A DNA stretch of 64,000 nucleotides from Leptolyngbya sp. SIOISBB. GTDB lineage: Bacteria > Cyanobacteriota > Cyanobacteriia > Phormidesmidales > Phormidesmidaceae. Where the stretch lies: contig JAAHII010000001.1 in the NCBI GenBank assembly GCA_010671905.1, positions 2,852,001 to 2,916,000 on the forward strand, read 5' to 3'. The position numbers and the translations under genes are program-made. Below the pieces are notes generated by a model that made no database searches, had not been told where the DNA came from, and was given only the letters and a program-made list of their open reading frames with translations. Shown one piece after another: positions 9,256 to 17,866 of the stretch (within the stretch, counting starts at the first letter, position 1; each line of letters opens with the position of its first letter).

Positions 9256-10758
9256 TTGAGAGTTGATTGGCTACTTCCCACGGGACTGGCAGTAACGAGT
9301 GCCTTGGTCTATACCCTGCCGGTAGAAGCAGCACAGCTGCGATCCTGGCGGTTTGATGCACAGAGAAATCAGCTGATTTTCATCACCGATTCAGCCGTGC
9401 AGCCCCGCGCCCAGATGGTCTTTAACCCTACCCGAGTGGTCATTGATTTACCGGGGACGACTCTAGGACGCCCCTCCGAGCGTCAGGCCGTGGGCGGTGC
9501 CATTCAGGAAGTGAGATCGGGCCAATTTGACTCCCAGACGGCGCGGCTCGTGATTGAGCTGGCACCGGGATACAGCCTCGATCCCCGCGCCGTTGAGATA
9601 CGCGGCGTTCGCAGCAATGAATGGGTCGTGCAGTTACCCCAGCCCGAACGCTCGAATGCAGCCACACCGACCCCGACCCCGACCGGCAACAGCGGCAACT
9701 CTGTCACCGGCGAATTTGCCAGCGGCGCCGATACGTTTCTAGCCGGTGTGATCGCCACCCCCGACGGCTTCTTTATTCGCACCAGCGGGCAAATTCCCAC
9801 CATTGATTTAGAGCGCGTCGGCCGAGCGGGGGGAGAACGGCAGATTGTTATCGACCTCTTTGACAGTTCGATTTCACCCTTTTTGAAAGCCGAAGCCTTG
9901 CCCAATAATCGCTATAGCGTCAGCCGTTGGGACATTGCGCAAGACCCTCAGCAAAAGACCACGCGGGTAGTGATGACGCTGGCTCCCGGCAGTCCAGATT
10001 GGGAAGTCACGCCCACCAATATCGGCAGTCAAACCGGCATCGTGATTGTGCCGCCAAGTGGGGTTTCCATTAGCTCGATTCCCGACAATCCCTCTCTTCC
10101 GAACCCGACGATCGCAGTCCCTCCCAATCCGCAACAGACCGGACAAATTCCTCAACCGACTCAACCGCCGCAGCCCACAACGCCGACGTTTCCGCCCCAA
10201 GTCAATAATGGCCGCGTCAGAGTCGCGATTGATCCGGGCCATGGGGGTCGTGACCCCGGTGCCGTGGGCATTGGTGGCCTACAAGAAAAGAACGTGGTCT
10301 TTCCAGTATCGATGCGAGTCGCCCAGCTCTTACGGGAGGCGGGCGTTGATGTCATCATGACTCGCACCTCTGACGTCACCCTCGACCTAGAACCTCGGAC
10401 CACTATCGCCAATAATGCCAACGCCACGATCTTCCTGAGCATTCACGCCAATGCCATCAGCATGAGTCGCCCTGATGTGAATGGCGTGGAGACGTATTAC
10501 TACTCCGCTGCGGGACGGCAACTTGCGAGCGTCATCCATGCCAACGTACTCCCCGCCTCAGGCTTTGGCGATCGCGGCGTCAAGCAAGCGCGGTTTTACG
10601 TTCTCAGAAATACGGCAATGCCAGCAGCACTGCTGGAACTCGGCTTCGTTACCGGAGCCAATGATGCCCCGCAACTGCAAGATCCCGCTTGGCAAGAAAA
10701 CATTGCCCAAGCGATCACTCGCGGCCTATTGCAATACCTTGAACCCTATCGCCGGTAA
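9256..10758 (+). CDS. amiC: N-acetylmuramoyl-L-alanine amidase with N-terminal AMIN domain
   Basis: RVAIDPGHGGRDPGAVG, FLSIHANA, ALLELGFVTG (Amidase_3); N-terminal AMIN-like region; Pro/Thr linker. Confidence 0.93.
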   Translation: MRVDWLLPTGLAVTSALVYTLPVEAAQLRSWRFDAQRNQLIFITDSAVQPRAQMVFNPTRVVIDLPGTTLGRPSERQAVGGAIQEVRSGQFDSQTARLVIELAPGYSLDPRAVEIRGVRSNEWVVQLPQPERSNAATPTPTPTGNSGNSVTGEFASGADTFLAGVIATPDGFFIRTSGQIPTIDLERVGRAGGERQIVIDLFDSSISPFLKAEALPNNRYSVSRWDIAQDPQQKTTRVVMTLAPGSPDWEVTPTNIGSQTGIVIVPPSGVSISSIPDNPSLPNPTIAVPPNPQQTGQIPQPTQPPQPTTPTFPPQVNNGRVRVAIDPGHGGRDPGAVGIGGLQEKNVVFPVSMRVAQLLREAGVDVIMTRTSDVTLDLEPRTTIANNANATIFLSIHANAISMSRPDVNGVETYYYSAAGRQLASVIHANVLPASGFGDRGVKQARFYVLRNTAMPAALLELGFVTGANDAPQLQDPAWQENIAQAITRGLLQYLEPYRR

Positions 10759-10902
10759 CCGCTAAGCAAACAGTAGCTTCCAAACGAGCGGTCAGTGGGC
10801 GATCGCACGAGCACCTGAGCACGGTCACCCATCGATTCGGCAATATCCATTCTCTACACGACAACGACAAATGCTGACCCCCTTGCTCCCCTGACCCTAT
10901 AG

Positions 10903-10938
10903 CAGAATTCGGAATGCGGAGGTCGGAATGCGGAATTG
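10903..10938. repeat. Degenerate heptanucleotide repeat cluster (GGAATGC-type units)
   Basis: gcagaattcggaatgcggaggtcggaatgcggaatt, same family as 4740-4781. Confidence 0.7.
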
Positions 10939-11166
10939 AAATGCTTGCCAGAAGCTGGTTTCAATTATCTAGGTCGACCTGATCAAATTGCGGCTTGCTA
11001 TAGCGGTCACATCAACATCCGTCGCTCTTCTGAAGCCAGCGGCTCGAAAGTGATACCTGCAGACGCAAAAGAATTCATGCCTGCCAAGTGAAGATTGCCT
11101 AAAAGTGCCTACGCAGGCTCTGCGCCGGAGCATATGCTGAGGGTGTCACGGGAAGGAAACGCCAGC

Positions 11167-14100
11167 ATGCGACCCGCCGCCTATTTCCTCCGCTTCGCCA
11201 CCCTCACCGCAATTCTGGTGCCAGCGCTGGAAGTTGCTGCTATGGCGTCCCAGAGACCAGCGCTTTTTGCCCAAAACCGTTCTCTCCAGGCATTGGCAAG
11301 CGTAACGACGGTGGAAGATCGACCCAGGCTGGAGTTATTACGCCTGCCAACAGCAAACTCACGGCTGACAGCTCAAGCAGATGGCCGCCAAAGCGCAGCC
11401 CAACGCCTATTTCAGCAGGGCCTAGAGGCATACAATCGCCGCCAGTTTCGTCAGGCCATCACCGCTTGGGAACAAGCATTAGAAATGGTTCGGGCCACTG
11501 GCAATCGGCAGGATGAAGGGACTATTCTGAACGCCCTAGGAGAAGCCTTCAGACAGCTGAGTCAATATGAGCAGGCGATCGGCTTCTACGAAGAGGCTGT
11601 CAACATCGCTCGCGAAGTCGGTGATCGTGCTGGGGAAGGTCGCGCCTTAGGGAATTTAGGTAATGCTTACCTGAGTCTGGGGAATCAGCAGCAGGCGATT
11701 GCTCTTTACCAGCAGCATCTCGCGATCGCCCGTGAGATTAAGGATCTGCAGGGAGAAGCTAACGCTCTGGCAAATCTAGGCAATACCTATGACCGCATCG
11801 GGAACTACGAACAAGCCCTAGATTTCTCCCAACAAGCGCTGGGCGTCATTCGTCAGCTCGGCGATCGTGGCGTCGAAGAGACGATTTTGAGAAACGTCGG
11901 CAATGTTTATTGGAATCTGGGGGAATATCAGCAAGCCATTAACCTTTTTGAGCAAGCACTGGCCATTGCCCGTGAGACTGACAATCGTGTCGGGGCCAGC
12001 TTTGCTTTGAATGGTTTGGGAGAAGCTTACCGCAGTCTGGGAGAGTATCAGCAGGCTATTGACTTTTATCAGCAAGCGCTCAGCATTGCCCGTCAGGTTA
12101 GCCATCGTGCGGCAGAAGGGCTGACCCTCCGAAACTTGGGCAATGTTTATTGGAACCTTGGAGAGTATCAGCAAGCCATTGACTTCTACCAGCAACATCT
12201 CGTCATCGCCCGGGAGATTAGAGATGTCGCTGGGGAAGGCAAAACTCTCAACAATTTAGGGGAAGCGTATCGAAATCTGGGAGAGTATCAGCAGGCCATT
12301 GACTTTTATCAGCAAGCGCTGGTCATCCTTCGCAGATTTGGTGATCGCGACGGAGAAAGCACTGTACTGAACAATCTGGGCATTGCTTTCAAGAACCTGG
12401 GAGAGCCTCAGCAAGCCATTAACTTTCACCAGCAATCTCTGGCGATCGCCCGGGAGATTGGCGATCGCGATGGCGAAGGTCGCTCCTTGGGGAATTTAGG
12501 ACTTATTTACGCCAGTTTGGGACAGTATGATCAAGCCCTAGATCAGCTGCGGCAAGCCGCGATCTTGTTCAACCGGTTGGGGGCTCGGGCTGAGGAAGGT
12601 CAAGTCCTGGGCTTCATTGGCAAACTACTCGATAGGCAAGACCAGCCGGCACTTGCCATCGTTTTCCTCAAAGCGAGTGTAGATGTGCGGGAGGCCATTC
12701 GTGGTGACATTCGCGGCCTAGATACCTCTCTCCAGCAGTCTTTCACCAACATCGTTGCCGAAGACTATCGGCTGTTAGCCGACCTGCTGTTACAGCAAAA
12801 CCGCATCATTGAAGCCCAGCGGGTGCTTGACTTACTCAAAGTCCAAGAGCTCGACAACTACCTACAAGATGTACAGCGCAATGCTCAAACCGAGTCGGGG
12901 GTCGATTATTTGCGGCCCGAAGAGACGATTTTGGCTCGGTACGATGATTTACAGACATCCGCCATCACCGCTGGTCAAGAACTGGACGACATTAAAGCGA
13001 TCGCCCCAGATCAGCGTACTGACAGACAAGTACAACGCATTGCGCAACTGACGGCACTGCTGGATGACATTAATGGTGACTTTCGCGACTTTGCTCGGAG
13101 CCCTGAAATTCGTGAACTGATTGATCAGCTTAGTTTTGAAGCCCAGGAAGCCAGCCTCAGCCTCAACCAGCTCGATCGCCTGCGCGACGAACTCCAACAA
13201 CTGAATGCCGCGATCTTCTATCCCCTCATTCTGGAAGATCGCTTAGAGCTCGTCATTACGGTGCCTGACTCCCCCCCGCTGCGGCGCACGGTCAACGTTT
13301 CCCGCGAGGAACTGAACACAGCGATTCTGGAATTTCGCACCGCCCTCACGGATCCGAATACCGATGCCAAAACACCAGCACAGCAGCTTTATGACTGGCT
13401 GATTCGACCCCTGGAGGAGGATTTGTCAGCCGCTGGCATTGAAACCATAATCTATTCCCCCGACGGACAGTTACGCTATATTCCTCTAGCGGCACTGCAT
13501 GATGACGACGACTGGCTGATTCAGCGGTATCGCATCAACAACATCACAGCAGAATCTCTCACTGATTTAACTGCCAGTAACACCAGCCAACCCAAAATCC
13601 TGGCCGCTGCCTATACGGATGAATCTTTAGTACATATGCCCGAAGTCAATGGCAGAACTTACACCTTTAGCGGTCTGCCCGGTGCCGGTTTGGAAGTCGA
13701 TTTACTGCCTACCGCCACTAAGTTTTTTGACGAAGACTTCAGCTTAGAGGCCGTGCGCCCCGTTTTAGATGAATACAATATTCTGCACTTTGCCACTCAT
13801 GCCGCCTTTGTGCCTGGTGTCCCAGAAGACTCCTTCATCCTGTTTGGCAATGGCGATACGCCGACCCTGCGAGACGTGGAAAACTGGTCCCTCAATGGCG
13901 TTGACTTGGTCGTACTGAGCGCTTGTGAGACTGGGGTAGGCGGTCTCGGCAATGGCGAAGAAATTTTAGGGCTGGGATATCAGTTTCAAGTCAGTGGAGC
14001 CAAATCGGTGATGTCTTCGTTATGGCAGGTCAGCGACTTGGGCACGCAAGTTTTGATGAATGAGTTTTACCAAGCCCTCTCAACGGGGATAACCAAGGCC

Positions 14101-14286
14101 GAGGCCCTGCAAATTGCTCAAACTGCCTTGATCAACCAAGCGGCGGGAGTGAATGGACTTGATTTATCCGATCGCGGCATTGAGGTTGTATCCGCTCGGA
14201 ATGAGGCGTCAATTGCCAACGGCAACAATAGCTACAGCCACCCCTATTACTGGGCACCCTTTATTCTCATCGGCAACGGCCTATAA
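11167..14286 (+). CDS. TPR-CHAT protein (tandem TPR repeats plus caspase-like CHAT domain), probable signal peptide
   Basis: About ten 40-aa TPR units (NLGNVYWNLGEYQQAIDFYQQALSIAR); CHAT dyad region LHFATHAAF ... VDLVVLSACETGVGG; likely start MRPAAYFLRFATLTAILVPALEV at 11167. Confidence 0.93.
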   Translation: MRPAAYFLRFATLTAILVPALEVAAMASQRPALFAQNRSLQALASVTTVEDRPRLELLRLPTANSRLTAQADGRQSAAQRLFQQGLEAYNRRQFRQAITAWEQALEMVRATGNRQDEGTILNALGEAFRQLSQYEQAIGFYEEAVNIAREVGDRAGEGRALGNLGNAYLSLGNQQQAIALYQQHLAIAREIKDLQGEANALANLGNTYDRIGNYEQALDFSQQALGVIRQLGDRGVEETILRNVGNVYWNLGEYQQAINLFEQALAIARETDNRVGASFALNGLGEAYRSLGEYQQAIDFYQQALSIARQVSHRAAEGLTLRNLGNVYWNLGEYQQAIDFYQQHLVIAREIRDVAGEGKTLNNLGEAYRNLGEYQQAIDFYQQALVILRRFGDRDGESTVLNNLGIAFKNLGEPQQAINFHQQSLAIAREIGDRDGEGRSLGNLGLIYASLGQYDQALDQLRQAAILFNRLGARAEEGQVLGFIGKLLDRQDQPALAIVFLKASVDVREAIRGDIRGLDTSLQQSFTNIVAEDYRLLADLLLQQNRIIEAQRVLDLLKVQELDNYLQDVQRNAQTESGVDYLRPEETILARYDDLQTSAITAGQELDDIKAIAPDQRTDRQVQRIAQLTALLDDINGDFRDFARSPEIRELIDQLSFEAQEASLSLNQLDRLRDELQQLNAAIFYPLILEDRLELVITVPDSPPLRRTVNVSREELNTAILEFRTALTDPNTDAKTPAQQLYDWLIRPLEEDLSAAGIETIIYSPDGQLRYIPLAALHDDDDWLIQRYRINNITAESLTDLTASNTSQPKILAAAYTDESLVHMPEVNGRTYTFSGLPGAGLEVDLLPTATKFFDEDFSLEAVRPVLDEYNILHFATHAAFVPGVPEDSFILFGNGDTPTLRDVENWSLNGVDLVVLSACETGVGGLGNGEEILGLGYQFQVSGAKSVMSSLWQVSDLGTQVLMNEFYQALSTGITKAEALQIAQTALINQAAGVNGLDLSDRGIEVVSARNEASIANGNNSYSHPYYWAPFILIGNGL

Positions 14287-14316
14287 GTGCCGGGTGCTCC
14301 ATCAATCGGCATAACA

Positions 14317-15003
14317 TTACAACTGCGGCGGCTGGTCACTGTACTTGGTAATCGTTTCCTCAGGGCGTTGTAGCCAGATAGCCCGGAGACCGGCGGCCTT
14401 CGCCCCTTCATAATCGTCTGTATAGCTATCACCCACGTGCCACGCTTCTGCCGGGTGGCAGTCGTGTTTGGCTAAGGCCGCCGCAAATATTTTCGGGTCG
14501 GGTTTAGCAGCACCCACGTCAGTAGAAATGGTGACCGTGGTAAAAAAGTCAGCGAGCGCGAGCGAATCCAACACGGTGAAAATGCGCGAGTCGAAGTTAG
14601 AAATCACCCCTAATTCGATATCCTTAGCTTTCCAGCGCTCTAGTGAGTGATAAGCGTCGGGGTAAACCACCCAGGGTTCGGCTCCCGCAAAGTAGGCATA
14701 GAGATCCGCGAAGAACGCATCGAAGTCTTCAAACGCCTCCAGTTTGTCCACCGCCGCGAAGCTCTTGGCCGCGATCGCTTGCCACCAGGCATATTCCAAA
14801 GCCGGAATCTGCGTTGGCTCGATCTCCGGAAACGCCATCGGCTCCGCCTCGCCAAAGTGCTTAAAAAAGGCATCGTTCAGCGCGGCGGCATCCGCTTCGA
14901 CACTAAATCGCTCAGCAATGGTGGCGTAGGCTTTACCCACACTGCCATCCACCCCGAACAAGGTACCAACGGCATCGACAAAAATGACTTTGGGCTTTTC
15001 CAT
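14317..15003 (-). CDS. HAD-superfamily (HAD-IA) hydrolase
   Basis: MEKPKVIFVDAVGTLFG (variant motif I), GVISNFDSR, KPDPKIF, HVGDSYTDDYEGAKAAG. Confidence 0.9.
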   Translation of the reverse strand: MEKPKVIFVDAVGTLFGVDGSVGKAYATIAERFSVEADAAALNDAFFKHFGEAEPMAFPEIEPTQIPALEYAWWQAIAAKSFAAVDKLEAFEDFDAFFADLYAYFAGAEPWVVYPDAYHSLERWKAKDIELGVISNFDSRIFTVLDSLALADFFTTVTISTDVGAAKPDPKIFAAALAKHDCHPAEAWHVGDSYTDDYEGAKAAGLRAIWLQRPEETITKYSDQPPQL

Positions 15004-15011
15004 CGCGATCG

Positions 15012-16205
15012 CTACACCGACAACAAGTCTCGAATCGGTTGCTGAATCCAGTTCAGTCCCACCCGAATCTGATGATCTAGGGTAGGCATCCGATACAGAT
15101 AGGTCAACCGTCGCGCCACATGGGCTAACGGACCATCCAGTTTCAACCCTAAGCCTGTCAGCGTGGCATTTTCTACCCCGAGGGCCATCATTTCGCCCAG
15201 ATGCTGATAGCGGAAAGGTAACTGCGGGCGATCGCTGAGGGCGGCCCAGAGATTCCACCCAGCATAATCCGCTTGCTGTAGCGCCGATTGAGCCGTGGTG
15301 GGCACTTGCTGTCCGGTGGCATCCTTGCAGTCAGCTAAATCGCCCAAGGCGTAGATTTCAGGATGGCCCACCACTTGCAGCGTCGGCTCCACCTGGATTT
15401 GTTGGCGCTCATTGCGCGGCAAATCCATCGGGTCGAGTAAGGGCACAACCCGCGTACCCACCGTCCACAACACAATATCGACGGGCAACTCATCGGCTTG
15501 GTCATGGTAAGTCAGCGTCAGCGTATCGGCAGTCATGTGATCAACGCTGGTATCGAGGTCAAGCCAGATCCCACGCTCCGAGAGGGCATCTCGCGCGGCT
15601 TTGCGGTTGAACTCTGCTGACGTTTGCAGAATGTCGTCAGCCCGTTCTACCAAACGCACACGCCCGCGATCGCCCAAGCGATCGGCCACTTTACAAGCCA
15701 GTTCCACGCCGCTGTAGCCGCCACCCACTACCGCTACGCGAATCTTATCGGCCTCTGAGGTTTCCAGTTCCCGCAGGCGATCCTGGAGGCGATGGGCATC
15801 TTCCACCGTGCGAAAGGGTAGCGCATGCTCTGCAGCACCAGACACCATATCCATCGGCGTTTCACCCCCAACCGCTAGCACGAGGTAATCGTAAGTTAGG
15901 GTTTCACCCGTGCCCAACTGCACTTGCTGATCATTCTGGTTGACCGCATCCACCGTGGTTTGGAGGAAGCGAATGCGGGTATCCGTCAACAGCTCAGCAT
16001 AAGGGGGGGCAACTTCCCATGTCGCCAGCTCACCCGTCACGAGTTCATAGAGCAAGGGCGCAAACAAAAAGCGATCGCGCTGGTCAATCAACACAATTTC
16101 TACCGCTTCATGGGTGCTCCACGGTAGAGAGTTCAAGCGCAGAGCCGTGTAGAGGCCACCAAAACCGCCCCCTAAAATACAGATCCGTTTTGCTGACTCG
16201 GTCAT
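15012..16205 (-). CDS. Type II NAD(P)H dehydrogenase-like FAD oxidoreductase
   Basis: RICILGGGFGGLYTALRL, VAVVGGGYSGVELACKVADRL, IYALGDLADC. Confidence 0.92.
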   Translation of the reverse strand: MTESAKRICILGGGFGGLYTALRLNSLPWSTHEAVEIVLIDQRDRFLFAPLLYELVTGELATWEVAPPYAELLTDTRIRFLQTTVDAVNQNDQQVQLGTGETLTYDYLVLAVGGETPMDMVSGAAEHALPFRTVEDAHRLQDRLRELETSEADKIRVAVVGGGYSGVELACKVADRLGDRGRVRLVERADDILQTSAEFNRKAARDALSERGIWLDLDTSVDHMTADTLTLTYHDQADELPVDIVLWTVGTRVVPLLDPMDLPRNERQQIQVEPTLQVVGHPEIYALGDLADCKDATGQQVPTTAQSALQQADYAGWNLWAALSDRPQLPFRYQHLGEMMALGVENATLTGLGLKLDGPLAHVARRLTYLYRMPTLDHQIRVGLNWIQQPIRDLLSV

Positions 16206-16374
16206 AAATACTCTGGAAATAGTGCGTCCTTTCTTTAAGATAGTCGGCGAACGCCGCAAAGGGGTCGCCAATCCGGTGAGGAATCCTCGGCATCCTAAAT
16301 CTGGCGTTAAGACTCGGCCCATCGCGAACCCTGCCTGGCATGCTAAAGAGGTGCGATCGCCCCTTCACCCACGC

Positions 16375-17692
16375 ATGTCGATCTTTGCCTACGCCTGCAT
16401 TTCGCCCTATCGTCCCGCAGCTTTAACCGCTGAGGACTTTCCGACTCCGATTGAGCGCGTCTACATTGACCATTGTCATCTACAAGATCCCCGTCCAGAA
16501 CTCCAGCGCCTCCTGCAAGATTGTCGCCAACACCCGCCCGAGCAGGTCATCGTCCAACAACTCGGTGAACTCGGAGCGTCTCCCACCGCCGTGTTGGCCG
16601 TGCTCCGGTCGTTCGCAGCGCAGGGTATACCGGTTATCACGGTTCATCCCAGTGACGCCCTACCCACTGACGCGATCGCTAGCTTGAGTCCTGACCATCT
16701 TCTACAGTTGGCAGCGGTGGTGACTGCTCAGCAACGGAGCCAGCAGTTAGAGGCGGGGCATGCCCGCAACCGGATCAATCTATTGCCGCCGCCCGGTCGG
16801 GCCCCCTTACGGCTATCGAAGGGGACGTTATCGCTACGCCCTCGACAAGTCCACAGCGCCTGCGGTAAAAGCGTTTTTTGAACATTTCATCCTCTACGGC
16901 TCGATCCGTGGGGCGGCCCGCTTTTTAGAGAAAACCTACGGTAAAAAAGTTGCGCCCTCTACGGCTCAGCGCTGGCTGCAGCATCCCGTCTATCGAGGCG
17001 ACTCAGAATATAAGGATGGCAGCGTCATTCGCGATACCCACACCCCCATCATCGCGCGAGAAGAAGCCGCCCAGGTCGATCGCCTGCTGCGCCGCAATCG
17101 CCTGCTACCGCCTAAAACGGTGAGTGCTGAGCGATCGCTTGCCGGTCTGGTGCAGTGTGCCGCCTGTCAGAGTAAGCTCCGAGTTTCGCGCGTCACTCGT
17201 CCTCGCAAAACTCAGGAATATCTGTATCTGCGGCCCATCCACTGCAAACGGGAAAAAGCCTGTCGAGCGATCGCGTACAACACCGTTTTAGAACAAACCA
17301 TCACTGCCATCTGCACCGAGTTTCCTCAAGCCGTCCAAGATTTGCAAGCTCCCCCCGTAGGCGCCATCAAGGCCAATTTAGCCACACAAGTTGCCGCCAA
17401 AGAAGCACACCTGAATCAGATAGAGCAATTGCAACAACAAGGCATTTTAGATCCAGCGAGTGCTGATTTGCGGCGATATACCCTACGGGGAGAATTATCG
17501 GCGCTAGAACAAAAGCGATCGCAGTTGCCGCCCGAAAACCTCTCAACGATTGCCCAAACCCTCGGTTCACCAGAATTCTGGCAAGATCTCTCCGAGTCAG
17601 AACGGCGCGTCTACCTACGCGAGTTTATTCAAACCATTTGGATTGATCGCGCTGACACCGATTGGCAGGTCAGGATTCAATTTGTGTTTTAG
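16375..17692 (+). pseudogene. Large serine recombinase-like gene (XisF-like cyanobacterial family), frameshifted near 16802-16806
   Basis: Frame 1 MSIFAYACISPYRP...ARNRINLLPPPGRAP; frame 2 PYGYRRGRYRYALDKSTAPAVKAFFEHFILYGSIRGAARFLEKTYGKKVAPSTAQRWLQHPVYRGDSEY..., zinc-ribbon-like CAACQSKLRVSR; joined by removing one C from a CCCCC run. Confidence 0.85.
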
Positions 17693-17698
17693 CGGAGT

Positions 17699-17739
17699 CC
17701 GATGAGTTTAGGCGCTGGGTGGACGCCTAAACTCATCGG
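17699..17739. terminator. Perfect 16-bp stem / 9-nt loop inverted repeat just after the recombinase stop
   Basis: CCGATGAGTTTAGGCG-ctgggtgga-CGCCTAAACTCATCGG; no strong U-tract, so the terminator role is uncertain. Confidence 0.6.
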
Positions 17740-17866
17740 TCAAGCAGATATTCAAGCTGTTCGGTGAAATGATTCAGCGCTGAGGTCCTGACCGGGTTTA
17801 GGGAGGGGAGGTCTAGCCTCTACTATTAAGGATGCAACACCACCGCTGTTCTCTGATTCTGGCAAC

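Noticed and set aside
11520-12600. 120-bp periodic repeats suggesting a DNA repeat array
   Set aside because: Periodicity is explained by tandem 40-aa TPR units in the TPR-CHAT gene.
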